Assembly (NCBI GenBank): GCA_934047225.1
Contig: OW203986.1
Location: 28,461,221 to 28,525,220 of the forward strand
DNA length: 64,000 bases
From: Ypsolopha sequella
Lineage: Eukaryota; Arthropoda; Insecta; Lepidoptera; Ypsolophidae
Direction: 5' to 3'
Shown: positions 11,111 to 20,444 of the stretch, piece by piece
Layout of the letters: each line of letters begins with the position of its first letter
Position numbering within the stretch: the stretch's first letter is position 1
Made by a program: the position numbers and the translations under genes
The notes under the pieces: model-generated
Told to the model about the DNA's origin: nothing
The model's input: only the letters and a program-made list of their open reading frames with translations
The model's database searches: none

Positions 11111-11993
11111 AACATGACGCCAAAAAGAGTTATTGCACTTTACATTATCAAATTCATACAAATTGTTGACACCCGCAAGGTAATCAACCTATAGGCACTT
11201 CCAGTTGACCCAGAAAATTTAAAATTCGTTTACAGGTAGGTCTAACAGAACACACAAAATAAATATAAAAAAAGAAGTAAAATGAATAAAACACATATTT
11301 TATAAAAATGTAATATGGGTATCAAATTGTAGGTTTTAAAAAGCTAATTGTAAATATATATAGTTTGGCTATATTTAATTGCATCTATTTCGAGAAATCC
11401 TTAATAAACCATCAAAAAATGTATATAATAATAAGGTAATAAGGTTTTGTTGAATAACTATTGAGTGAATTTTGAATTTAATTGTTATGTTTCGATTAAT
11501 TAGAAAAAGACGGGTATTTCACAATCCGGCTGCGAAACCCCTCTTAAATAAAATTGTTCTCAAAAAAAGTCTACACATCAGCGGTCCCATGTAGGTATTT
11601 AGGCAGGATTTTGAGTAGAATAATCTTCATTCAAAATATTCATGTTTTTGAGAAATAAAACGTCAGGAGTTCAAAGAGACCATTCATCATATCCCTAGTT
11701 TATTGTCAATAACCAGACGAGACGGTCTGGGTCATTACCCAACTATACAAATGTTTTATTACTTATGTATATCATGCATACAAACCTACTTGTATTGGAT
11801 ATGGCGACATGTACACAATTTGATGGAACCATGCCGCATTTAGCAGTATCACTATAGGCACCAAAATAAGTGATTTTACCCAAAGCTGTTAATGTGTTAT
11901 TTATTACTCATGTTAGATTATAACATATTTATCTATTTTATTTTATAGTATTTCCGTCCAATATCAAATTTAAAATTGTAGTGTCGAATTTGG
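11111..11993. other. Unassigned AT-rich DNA
   Basis: No gene, RNA or repeat recognised; very low GC and only short chance frames. Confidence 0.3.
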
Positions 11994-12254
11994 TGTTTCC
12001 GTTTCCGTTTTATATTTGATTTGCAGCTTCCTGTTTTGATGTTTTCTGGTTCGATTTAATAAAATATTGTTTCACTTCCGTTGGAATAATTTTGTAAGAC
12101 ATCCGGAATGGATCTATTCAAATTTCAAAGAGTTTAGCATTTCCGTTTCCCTTTTATATTTTATTTGTAACTTCCTGTTTTGATGTTTCCGGTTTGATTT
12201 AAGAAAATATTGTGCTACTTCCGTAAGAATAACTTTGTAAGACTTCCGGAATGG
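11994..12254. repeat. Two-copy direct repeat, period about 142 bp
   Basis: The segment from 'tttccgtttcc' to 'gacatccggaatgg' (about 11995-12112) recurs at about 12138-12254 with scattered substitutions. Shared landmarks are 'cttcctgttttgatgtttyc', 'aaaatattgt' and 'ttcckgaatgg'. A diverged local tandem duplication; non-coding. Confidence 0.65.
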
Positions 12255-13084
12255 TCGTGATTCGCTGGGGATCGGATTCATTCCTGTTGTCCCAATAGCC
12301 AAGTGAACTAGTAATAAAAGCTAAGTTGTCGCTGTATCATCGCCATTTTATTTCACCTTATTGGACCGTTAAGTTTTTACTCATTACGATGAAACATCGA
12401 AAAAAGCGTTAAAAGTGTCTATATCAACTTCCAAGTCAAATTTCTCTAAAACTACTTAACTGGTTACGATGCAGTTTTCATTATTGAATACAAGGTACCT
12501 TGAAAATATATTTTTAAATGAAAAGTACACAATTGACGAATTTTTAACTTGATTTATTTAATATATAAATTTATAATGTAAAAAAAATTAAATATTTTGG
12601 CAGCCATCTTCATAATTTTATTTACTCTATATGCCCGTAGCATTTTGATATCATCTGCTCCTAAAGAATGAAACTTTTATTGCTCCGGGTGAAATCTATA
12701 TCAATCTACAATCACTGCGCAAAGCAGCTTGCATATATCTTTCTTTACAGACAGATAGATTGTACAGATTGATTAATTAAAATCTCGGTTGCGGTACTTC
12801 TACAAAAGGAAACTTTCTAACTCATTTTCTTGGGAATCTGGTAGCGTGAACGCCCTTACAAATCTTCCTTGTAAGTTCGTTTACGTAACTAAACTATTTA
12901 GACCCTTCTCTGGTAACTGGAGGAATAACCCGGAAACTAGCTAAACAATCCATCAACTTGGAACATAATTATTTATACTAATTATAAAGCAGCAAAAAAG
13001 TCGTGTCTGAATAATTTTGCGAAATTTAAATGAAATGGGTTATTATTTTATTAGTTATACCAATAAACTATAATAATAAAATAT
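12255..13084. other. Unassigned AT-rich DNA
   Basis: No recognisable feature. Confidence 0.3.
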
Positions 13085-13296
13085 AAGTTTAACTGAGAGT
13101 AGTTAAAGTAAACTGCATACACATCGGTTGAGTGGTTCTGGAGTTAAACCGGAATACACATACAGACAGAGAGACAGACAAAAATTTACTTTTGCCTCAG
13201 TAAAATACAAAATTAGTAATACGAATTAATTAGTAAACTTGAAAATCACTCAACCGATTCGTATGCAATTTACTTTAACTACTCTCAGTTAAACTT
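13085..13296. repeat. Inverted repeat with 50-bp arms around 'gttgagtggttctgga' core
   Basis: Left arm 13085-13134 ('aagtttaactgagagtagtt...') and right arm 13247-13296 ('...aactactctcagttaaactt') are near-perfect inverted copies. The centre carries 'acatacagacagagagacagac', similar to the tails of Helitron-like repeats in Lepidoptera. Likely a non-autonomous fold-back derivative. Confidence 0.6.
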
Positions 13297-14020
13297 TTAA
13301 AAACAATACCCAGCAACATAAGAAGATAACATTGAAATTTTAGCAGTTTTAAGTTCTAGTTCAACTTAGAATTATCTATCTTTGTAAAAATAGTTATTTT
13401 TAACTTCGTTTTGAAAATTGTTTGAGCTACATCAATTTCACGTAATTCGGAGACAAACCTCAGTGTTATCTTACAGTCGCCGACTGCATAATATAAAAAT
13501 TATGCACGCAAATTCCAAAAAACTTATTGTTGCATGCTCGACTGGAATTGGTAGTTTTTTTTAAGAAGCTATATCGGGTGTAAACAGACTGCCACTTTTA
13601 AATGAAACTACATATTCTACCGATCATACTACTAAAACACTTTAAAATACTGAACCACTTTTCCTAAGAAACATACTTACTTGAACCATTAGTTTGGGAA
13701 ATATTTGAATTTCAAACAAAACGTGAACTCTAACGCACCGAGATATGGCCGTTCTTTGAAGCAGCGTCGTCTGTAACTTTAATACCAGAGACTTCTAGTA
13801 GTTTCACGATAATTAAGCCAACACTGTTGTGTTGACTTCTACACCGAACTGCAATCGAAATTATTAATTTTCAAAGTGCTGTCCCAATTTCACCAAGTGC
13901 CAACAATCTCAAGTATAAATCATACAAGTACAATATCTGCACTAATACTTATGTACCTAGCTGGATACAGTTCAATATTGACTGAAAGTCTAGCCTTTTA
14001 TTTGTATACAAATGCCTAAA
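13297..14020. other. Unassigned AT-rich DNA
   Basis: No gene recognised on either strand. Confidence 0.3.
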
Positions 14021-14021
14021 T

Positions 14022-14133
14022 CCTAATTATTTCCCTCGCTCCGTATAGTTCCGGGACCTAATTATTTCCCTCGCTCCGTATAGTTCCGGGACCTAATTAT
14101 TTCCCTCGCTCCGTATAGTTCCGGGACCTAATT
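14022..14133. repeat. 35-bp tandem repeat, three copies
   Basis: The unit 'cctaattatttccctcgctc' plus 'cgtatagttccggga' repeats three times with no differences I can see, then a partial 'cctaatt'. A recent minisatellite expansion. Confidence 0.85.
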
Positions 14134-14159
14134 CCGTGGGATTTTAAATGAAGCAAGTA

Positions 14160-14475
14160 TATGCGTCCGTCTTTAAACAAGTCATAGGTCACTAGGTGTT
14201 AAAATACTAGGTCACTTGTATCAATTCAATAATTAGTTTTTAGTTAATCTTAGTACTTAGTTTTTAGTTAATCTTAGTTATATCATATCATATTCCTGTA
14301 ATTTAGTCTTCTGTATTTGTAAATAATTTAACATTGTTCACTATATCCTTTTTTGCATGTGGTGCTCACCTGTAATTATCTGGGCATATAGCTTAAAACC
14401 TTATGTTATGTTATTAAAATGTATTTATGTACCTGATGTTGGTGATCCAAATAAATAAAATAAAATAAAAATATG
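14160..14475 (+). mobile_element. LINE 3' UTR with (AAATA)n-type tail
   Basis: The run 'tgtgacctgatgttggtgatcc'-like sequence (here 'tacctgatgttggtgatcca', from 14431), followed by 'aaataaataaaataaaataaaa', is the usual finish of a lepidopteran LINE 3' UTR. No coding part survives; the upstream limit is unclear. Confidence 0.45.
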
Positions 14476-14516
14476 ATTGGTGGTGATAGATGGGTAATGA
14501 GCTAAAGAATCGTGTA

Positions 14517-14672
14517 CAGTACTCCCCAAAGTAATAATGCGCATACAAATCTATAGCCGAGCAACCGGACGTACAACGTGACTGTATTAATTGTATAGAA
14601 AGTGTAAGGAAATACGAACTTTGCCGAACAGTGGCGAAGATTTGTATGCGCATTATCACTTTGGCAGCTCTG
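14517..14672. mobile_element. 156-bp TA-flanked MITE
   Basis: Ends 'cagtactccccaaagtaata' and, inverted, '...ttatcactttggcagctctg', both leading into 'atgcgcatacaaat'. TA borders each end (14515-14516 and 14673-14674), as for Tc1/mariner-type MITEs. The interior ('attgtatagaaagtgtaagg ... cagtggcgaagat') recurs in a partial copy at 47106-47256. Confidence 0.7.
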
Positions 14673-15710
14673 TACTACCGAGTGTTTTGTCTCGAAGTGT
14701 GACCAAGTCGGTGTATGACGTCATCATATTTTTGTATGAAAATGTTTTTTTTTTTCTGAAGCCTTTTTTGTGGTGTTTCAAATGAAAAGGCTTTATGAGC
14801 TGACTGTAAATATGTACCTCGTTTTCTAAAAAACAAAAAACTATTTTAAAGCACACCAAGTTTGGACTCCTCCAGGTAGGAAACGGCTGAAGAAATGTTT
14901 GTGAAATACACGTCAACTTACTTGTTGTGTCCTCATGGTAATAAATCAATACATTGATATGCAAAAGGTAGAACCACATAACTGCTAATTGCCATGGCAT
15001 AATAAATAAAACATATATTTTTTTAGAGAATTTACGTCATTTTATGCCATAGTTTTCATTATTTTGGTATATAAATTAACCATTACTTTTTTATGATTTT
15101 TTAAAGAATTGTCCGATATGACGTCACTTGAGAATTTTAGACATTATACTGATTGTGATGTGTGATTGCTTATAAAAAAATGTGGTCTGTCTATGTCTGT
15201 CTACTCATCTGTCATCCAGTTGTCAAATTAGTCGGAAGCAAATTATTATAAATTTATCTTGATAGCAAAAGACACATTTCTAAACAGCCATTTCTCAAGT
15301 GACATCACACGAAGGCAAATGGAAGTTGCAGCTTTTTCGTAAAAATATTCATCATCATGAGATTTTTTAGACCAAACACTCGAAAATACGGCAATGGTTT
15401 TTGAATTAACACACCTTAACATAATTTAATTTATGCCAATTCTAGATAGTGTTGGACCAATTATTGTGATACTTAGAACGGTCCGAGGTGAATTCCACTT
15501 TTTGTATTTCCACTCTCACAGTAATCCTGTAATAACGGTTTGACAGATACTTATGAAAGTTAGATAATGGCGAAATAATACAAAAATAGCTGTTCAACAA
15601 ATCCTTGTTAAAAACAGGTAATTTAAAAGTTTAAATTACTTTTATCTGAACGTTTATGTTACGTTACGTATTTATTATTATATATGTTTGATGGATTCTC
15701 GATGATTCAT
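14673..15710. other. AT-rich DNA with a possible small TIR element
   Basis: No gene seen. 'tgacgtcacttgagaa' (about 15119) faces 'ttctcaagtgacatcac' (about 15293), roughly 190 bp apart, and may be the ends of a small MITE; no TSD was established. Confidence 0.35.
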
Positions 15711-15975
15711 GGAACATAGTGGAGAAATTAGGTATGGGGAGTCACGGAAAATAGTGGAGAAATTAGATATGGCGAGTCACAGAACATAGTGGAGAAATTA
15801 GATATGGGGAGTCATGGAAAATAGTGGAGAAATTAGATATGGCGAGTCACGGAACATAGTGGAGAAATTAGATATGGTGAGTCACGGAAAATAGTGGAGA
15901 AATTAGATATGGCGAGTCACGGAAAACAGTGGAGAAATTAGATATGGGGAGTCACGAAACAAAGTGGAGAAATTC
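15711..15975. repeat. 35-bp minisatellite, 7.5 copies, alternating variants
   Basis: Units start at 15711, 15746, 15781, 15816, 15851, 15886, 15921 and 15956 (partial). Each reads 'ggaaMatagtggagaaatta' then 'gatatggSgagtcac'. The first six alternate 'aacatagt' and 'aaaatagt', so the array grew partly as 70-bp dimers. The unit length equals that at 14022, but the sequence differs. Confidence 0.85.
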
Positions 15976-16700
15976 TACAATTGTGTCCTCATAACACACC
16001 AAACTTTGATGCGTAATTAGTATTTTTGATAGGACACTACAGTTAAAATTTTTAGTATTTTTGGTGTTTGATTTGATTACTGTCTTATACTACTATTAAT
16101 TTTTTATGTAGGTATTAAGGTATTGTATATAAAACTAATTCTTGGTATTCAGGTTACTAAGGTTACGATTTTTACGACGAAGATCCCTTTAAGGGTCTTC
16201 CACACCGTCTGTCTTGTCTTGCGTATTCATTCTCGTAAATACGCTTCTTGTTCTTTTTCCAAGAAAAACAGACAAGAATTTATTGTGCCTGAGATAAACA
16301 AAAAATAAAAGGAAACGCAAAAATTTTTTGCGCAACAATTGGAAAGGTCTCTGAGTTCATGGACTCTGATTAGACAACAAATTTGTTCAGATTCCGATTT
16401 TCATTTATTTCAGTAACTGAGTAAATATGGTATCTAAGTATACATATTAGAAGTGGTATAAAAATAAACAACAGATTCAAATCTAACCAATACATAGGTA
16501 TGCAAAGATTAAACTACTGGAAACTAAAATAAAATAATTTATATGTCCATTACAATTTTGTTAATTAATGTACATTTACAGGAATAATTTACAGAATAAC
16601 ACAACACAAACATCCTTTGAAAAAGAGGCAATGGAAGTTGTTTAATTTTATTTGGAATGTGATTGTACACTTTCTTCTATCACCATGGCAAATATGAGTT
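15976..16700. other. Unassigned AT-rich DNA
   Basis: No gene recognised. Confidence 0.3.
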
Positions 16701-16729
16701 TTTCTCACGTAATTCTGATTTAATTACAG

Positions 16730-17142
16730 GTAAAACGAGTCGCTTCTTATTTTATACATAAAAGTTACAAACATCTCCAGATTCTCCAGCCTCCTTAAGG
16801 AGATCAGGGTGACATTTTACAAATATTCCGGCCCCAGAATCGAATACAATGTTAAAATGCCCAATTTACAAAAAACAGGTTCGCAGGAGTCTGTTGTTTT
16901 GTTCCAGAAATAGCACGAATACATTTCTTCTAAACAATAAAAGCTCTGTCAGCATCTGTAGAGTTTCCACGGAGGACCAGACCATATCTCAAAACAGAAG
17001 CAACATAACCGTTGCAAAATTTATGACTTGATATGTTATTTTTCTAAATATATAAAGCATAAACAAATCTATTTAGCTTCTTGCTTCCCTTATCCACGTG
17101 ACACTTCCAGTTTAGATACAGTCCAAGGTTATAAGGAATTAT
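16730..17142 (-). pseudogene. Jockey-like LINE RT C-terminal remnant
   Basis: Read on the minus strand with frame changes: YLNWKCHVDKGSKKLNRFVY, then NGYVASVLRYGL and RGNSTDADRAF, then CHPDLLKEAGESGDV. This order (LNWK-H, KLN-F-YAL, ASVLRYG, GNS-D) is the region after the catalytic domain in Jockey-type reverse transcriptases. Stops and frameshifts interrupt it, so it is dead. A related, separately decayed copy is at 22041-23445. Confidence 0.65.
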
Positions 17143-17161
17143 ATATAAGAATTTAGTTCTT

Positions 17162-17386
17162 AATATACCAAAAAAAAAAAGACAATATTTTTCTTAATGA
17201 ACCTAAATGCTCTTATGTACTTATTATGATTGAAAAGGTGCTTGTACTTGTCCACAAACTTTTATTATTTGATATAAGAATTTGTGGACGAGTACAAGTA
17301 CCTTTTAAATCATAATAAGTACATAAGAGCATATAGGTTGATTAAGAAAAATAATGTCTTTTTATTTTTTATAACTATGGTATATT
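17162..17386. repeat. 225-bp palindrome (hairpin repeat)
   Basis: The left arm 'aatataccaaaa...ctcttatgtacttattatgatt...cttgtacttgtccacaaa' mirrors the right arm 'tttgtggacgagtacaag...aatcataataagtacataagag...ggtatatt'. The loop is about 20 nt. Small differences between arms indicate age. Confidence 0.75.
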
Positions 17387-17557
17387 TGTAATTTTTTTTA
17401 ATACTTGACTGATGACGGCCCACTAAGGGCCGAAATATATTTCAAGTTTTAAATTTTCTTTTATTTATTGTATATATTTAAAGTTATATTGTGTGATTCT
17501 AAATAAAAAGCTAATTGAGGCATATTATATATTTATTAAAAAAAAAACTTAAATAAC

Positions 17558-17570
17558 AGATTAAAAAATA
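17558..17570. repeat. 13-bp direct repeat flanking the inverted V-ATPase D-like insert (left)
   Basis: AGATTAAAAAATA here is repeated exactly at 18347-18359, on either side of the inverted duplication. The A-rich sequence resembles target sites used by LINE endonucleases, so it may be a TSD. Confidence 0.6.
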
Positions 17571-17584
17571 GAAGGTTAGGTCTG

Positions 17585-17936
17585 TCTTTTTACCAGAGCA
17601 AGACGTAAAAATACATAATTACTTGTCCAACATTTTCTAGCAACAAAGCATTTGAATCCCCATTCGTGAACTTGATAGCAGCCAGCGAGATATACGCCTC
17701 CTTCAATGTATGTCCCAAGATTGCGTGGGTGGTCGCCAACTCCGAAGCCACTTGGCGACCTTTGAACCGCAGGGCCTCGGCCTTCCGCCTCAAAAGTTGG
17801 TAGCCACGGTTCACTTGGATTTGGCGACGATTTATTTCTCGTAACATATACAAAGACGCGGTCACTACATAACGATTTTCTGTATTCATTTTTGGACAAT
17901 AATTTCTTAGTGTCGTTTTGAAAACTGACACGGAAA
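17585..17936 (-). pseudogene. V-ATPase subunit D-like exon fragment, left (inverted) arm
   Basis: The minus-strand ATG at 17889 opens a 99-codon frame to 17590. It contains GYQLLRRKAEALRFKGRQVA, then EAYISLAAIKFTNGDSNALL. In V-ATPase subunit D (Vha36; the central stalk subunit linking V1 to Vo) the matching stretch is G-LLKKKADAL followed by EAAFSLAEAKFT-GD. Only about the first third of the roughly 245-residue family is present, ending at a possible splice donor (caa|gtaatt). The 5' part is untranslated. It is the inverted twin of 17998-18349; translations agree exactly in two frames, so the DNA must be almost identical. Divergent from standard D subunits, so derived from a paralogue. Confidence 0.7.
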
Positions 17937-17997
17937 TGAATTTCCGTGTCAGTTTTCAAAACGACACTAAGAAATTATTGTCCAAAAATGAAATGAA
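17937..17997. repeat. 4-nt loop and 57-bp tandem duplication at the hairpin centre
   Basis: The arms meet as ggaaa-tgaa-tttcc (loop 17937-17940). The 57 bp at 17941-17997, which contain the 5' leader up to the first 'aaaaatgaa', are repeated at once from 17998. One arm therefore has an extra leader copy. Confidence 0.85.
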
Positions 17998-18349
17998 TTT
18001 CCGTGTCAGTTTTCAAAACGACACTAAGAAATTATTGTCCAAAAATGAATACAGAAAATCGTTATGTAGTGACCGCGTCTTTGTATATGTTACGAGAAAT
18101 AAATCGTCGCCAAATCCAAGTGAACCGTGGCTACCAACTTTTGAGGCGGAAGGCCGAGGCCCTGCGGTTCAAAGGTCGCCAAGTGGCTTCGGAGTTGGCG
18201 ACCACCCACGCAATCTTGGGACATACATTGAAGGAGGCGTATATCTCGCTGGCTGCTATCAAGTTCACGAATGGGGATTCAAATGCTTTGTTGCTAGAAA
18301 ATGTTGGACAAGTAATTATGTATTTTTACGTCTTGCTCTGGTAAAAAGA
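17998..18349 (+). pseudogene. V-ATPase subunit D-like exon fragment, right arm
   Basis: ATG at 18045 (context aaaaATGa) opens a 99-codon frame to the TAA at 18342-18344. Residues: MNTENRYVVTASLYMLREIN, then RGYQLLRRKAEAL and KEAYISLAAIKFTNGDS, then LLLENVGQ. The last coding triplet before a likely GT donor is CAA at 18309-18311; beyond it VIMYFYVLLW reads as intron. The family's usual central and C-terminal parts are missing, so no D subunit could be made. The right boundary is the 13-bp repeat at 18347. Could be an expressed hairpin precursor, an inert duplication or an artefact. Confidence 0.7.
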
Positions 18350-18359
18350 TTAAAAAATA

Positions 18360-18674
18360 ATAATTCCTAAAGATCAAAAGTTGAGCCAAAATCGCTGTCG
18401 TCTCGGGGAAGAGTACCCAGGACATAGCGGCAATCTTTGGATTTCTAGGCCAATTTTTTGGCCGAGGTATGCGCCTGCCCTGGGATCACCGGAGACGTCG
18501 ACTAGTCGCGACGACAGAAATTAGTAGCATTACTTTCGACTATCACATCATTATTATGTTGTATTGCTACTCAGGAGGCTCATTATTTAATTCTAACATT
18601 GTACGAATGTAGTTTTGGATAAGTTCTTCTGTGTGTTTAGAAGCTTCTTAGCTTAGGATCCGAGCACCTCTGTA
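18360..18674. other. Short unassigned interval
   Basis: GC-richer patch; 'cgctgtcgtctcgg' near 18390 and 'gtcgcgacgacag' near 18517 form a weak inverted pair that might bound a small element. No gene seen. Confidence 0.3.
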
Positions 18675-18677
18675 TTA

Positions 18678-19295
18678 TGCCTCCTCTACATAATCGCCGA
18701 TTTCAAACGATTACGCGCGATCACGATCATGTAGAGGGCATACTCGGCTCTACTCGCCGATCATCGTCTATGATCGCCTTCGATCCGTGAACTGTCGGTT
18801 TTTTGAGCACGCATCAAAGGGATTCGCCGGGTGGTTGCGTTGAGGTGCCCACACTATCGCCGATCATTTATTCGTCGTCGGACAGTGAAGCGTTGCACAT
18901 GTATGTATTCTACTAATATATTCAGTACGTACTTAAAATGGCTAGTGGGTGGTCAGATGAAGAGACATTCAAGTTCATAGAACTATATCAGACCTGTCCA
19001 GAAATATGGAATCCGAGACACAAATGTCACAAAGATAATTATAAGTTAAGAACTTGCATACCTACCTATTTACAACTTCTCGTTGAACCACATTTACATA
19101 ATGGTTGTATACCGCTATTAAATAAATTGTTGCAGCAGCAACACACTCCACGTCCACGACCATCTTGTACGGTGGACGATCAACAAAATGATTACCTCAC
19201 GTTTACTGCCGATATTGTGGATGCTTGCACTATGATCGTGCCGATTATAGACGATCACACGATCAACGATCATCGGCGATAATGTAGTGGAGGCA
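18678..19295. mobile_element. PIF/Harbinger-type non-autonomous element carrying a MADF fragment
   Basis: Ends TGCCTCCTCTACATAATCGC and, inverted, GCGATAATGTAGTGGAGGCA (25 of 27 or so bases paired into 'cgccgat'), flanked by TTA at 18675-18677 and 19296-19298. A 3-bp TTA duplication is the hallmark of PIF/Harbinger. The interior is rich in GATCATCG-type motifs that may be subterminal binding sites. It encodes only a MADF-like fragment, not the DDE transposase, so it must depend on a full element elsewhere. Confidence 0.85.
18938..19282 (+). pseudogene. MADF-domain (Myb/SANT-like) protein fragment of a Harbinger element
   Basis: ATG at 18938, 114 codons. It begins MASGWSDEETFKFIELYQTC then PEIWNPRHKCHKDNYK, the first half of a MADF domain (W-x-E-E-x-x-x-F-I-E-L-Y ... 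P-x-I-W-N-P). Harbinger transposons encode such a DNA-binding partner of the transposase. After about residue 36 the similarity stops and the rest seems to be element DNA read through, including the right TIR. An internal deletion is the likeliest cause. Probably non-functional, though a short MADF peptide cannot be excluded. Confidence 0.65.
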
Positions 19296-19298
19296 TTA

Positions 19299-19870
19299 GA
19301 CCACTTCATGCCTAGATTTTTCTTAAGATTCGTACAAAAGGTAAAAACTGAAAGTGTAGTCAACAGCTTATTTACTACGTATTATTACGTATTATATACG
19401 TAGTATTTCATACGTCTCTAAACAGCTCAAAAACTTGATGAAACACCATTATAATAGCTGTCAGGATATCGTGAGTAGTGCCTCGATTTACGCAGTTTGG
19501 CAAGTTGTATAATTTTTATCTGTACTGAAAATAAAAAAGAAAGAAATACAGACATCGTTCATGTAAAGAAGACTAAGTTTTTTATAAATAAACTTACCAT
19601 TTCATGGAGAACAGTCTTTACTTGACGTTTGGCGCTTTTTGAATATCTCGGCATCTTGCACCTCTTGATGAAAGATGAGTCGGAGTGCGGTGTGGGGGGG
19701 TGTGGGTGTGGGTGTTTTAGTTATTTACGAGTATCTTATGCTACTAAAAATGAATAAATAAATGAACGAATTCTAAAAACAGAATAGCGTTAGACTAACA
19801 TCTACAAAGATTTTTTCTGGGTTGTGAAGCTTTTTGGATATAAACCTTCTGCTTCCGCTTTCAAACAAAC
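19299..19870. other. Unassigned AT-rich DNA
   Basis: No gene recognised. A 'gtgtggggggtgtgggtgtggg'-like G-rich patch lies near 19690-19712. Confidence 0.3.
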
Positions 19871-19940
19871 TAGCTTTTGCCCGCGGCTTCGTCCGCGCTG
19901 ATTTCGTTTGCATTTTCCCGGGATAAAAAGTAGCCTATTT
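19871..19940 (+). repeat. Fragment of the 'cccgcggcttcgtccgcg' lepidopteran repeat
   Basis: The sequence 'ctagcttttgcccgcggctt' followed by 'cgtccgcgctgat' and 'cgggataaaaagtagcc' is a very widespread moth/butterfly repeat, usually assigned to non-autonomous Helitron-like elements. Only the 5' part is here; the 3' part of a similar element is at 28240-28452. Confidence 0.6.
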
Positions 19941-20174
19941 ATTAATAATTTTCAATTTATCAATTTATTATATATACAATTGAAACACAGTACTTATAAA
20001 AACACCAAAAACGCTACAGACAAAAACTTTATCTAAATTATTATTGAGGTAAGTTATTTCTTATTCATACGTCTTTCTAGTATTCTAGAAAGAAGGACAA
20101 ATCAACAAGCACAACAACAAAAACAAACACTTTCGCATATAATAGGGGTACGGTGGTGGCAGTGGGCTGGCCAC

Positions 20175-20225
20175 AAATTCAAATAGTTTATTTTGCAAAG
20201 TAGGTATATAAAATACACGTTTCAC
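20175..20225 (-). mobile_element. LINE 3' tail fragment (minus)
   Basis: The string 'aaattcaaatagtttatttt' then 'gcaaagtaggtatataaaatacacgtttca' matches the 3' UTR start of the LINE copies at 42527 and 47822, in the same orientation. Confidence 0.55.
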
Positions 20226-20240
20226 GTCATCACATCATGA

Positions 20241-20444
20241 CGAAGAACCGACAACCGATGGGGGACAAAGGTTCTCGAGTGGAGACCACGAACCGGCAGA
20301 CGCAGTGTAGGACGCCCGCCAGCTCGCTGGACTGACGATCTAAAAAAGATTGCCGGTAGTGGCTGGATGAGGATGGCCGAGGATAGAAAAATGTGGTGTG
20401 CCCTTGGAGAGGCCTATGTCCAGCAGTGGACCGATATTGGCTGA
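20241..20444 (+). pseudogene. RTE-class LINE C-terminus
   Basis: Plus-strand frame of 67 codons and a stop: RRTDNRWGTKVLEWRPRTGR, then RSVGRPPARWTDDLKKIAG, ending AYVQQWTDIG-stop. Same family as the fragment at 2637-2934, opposite orientation. Truncated at 5', where it abuts another LINE tail. No start codon. Confidence 0.85.

Noticed and set aside
17918..18370. 150-codon frame in the second reading frame of the V-ATPase D-like arm
   Set aside because: The frame is a shadow of the subunit D-like frame; its length comes partly from the 57-bp duplication, and it has no family motif.
18389..18532. Small TIR element bounded by 'ctgtcgtc' and 'gacgacag'
   Set aside because: The match is only about 12 bp with a mismatch and no TSD was found.
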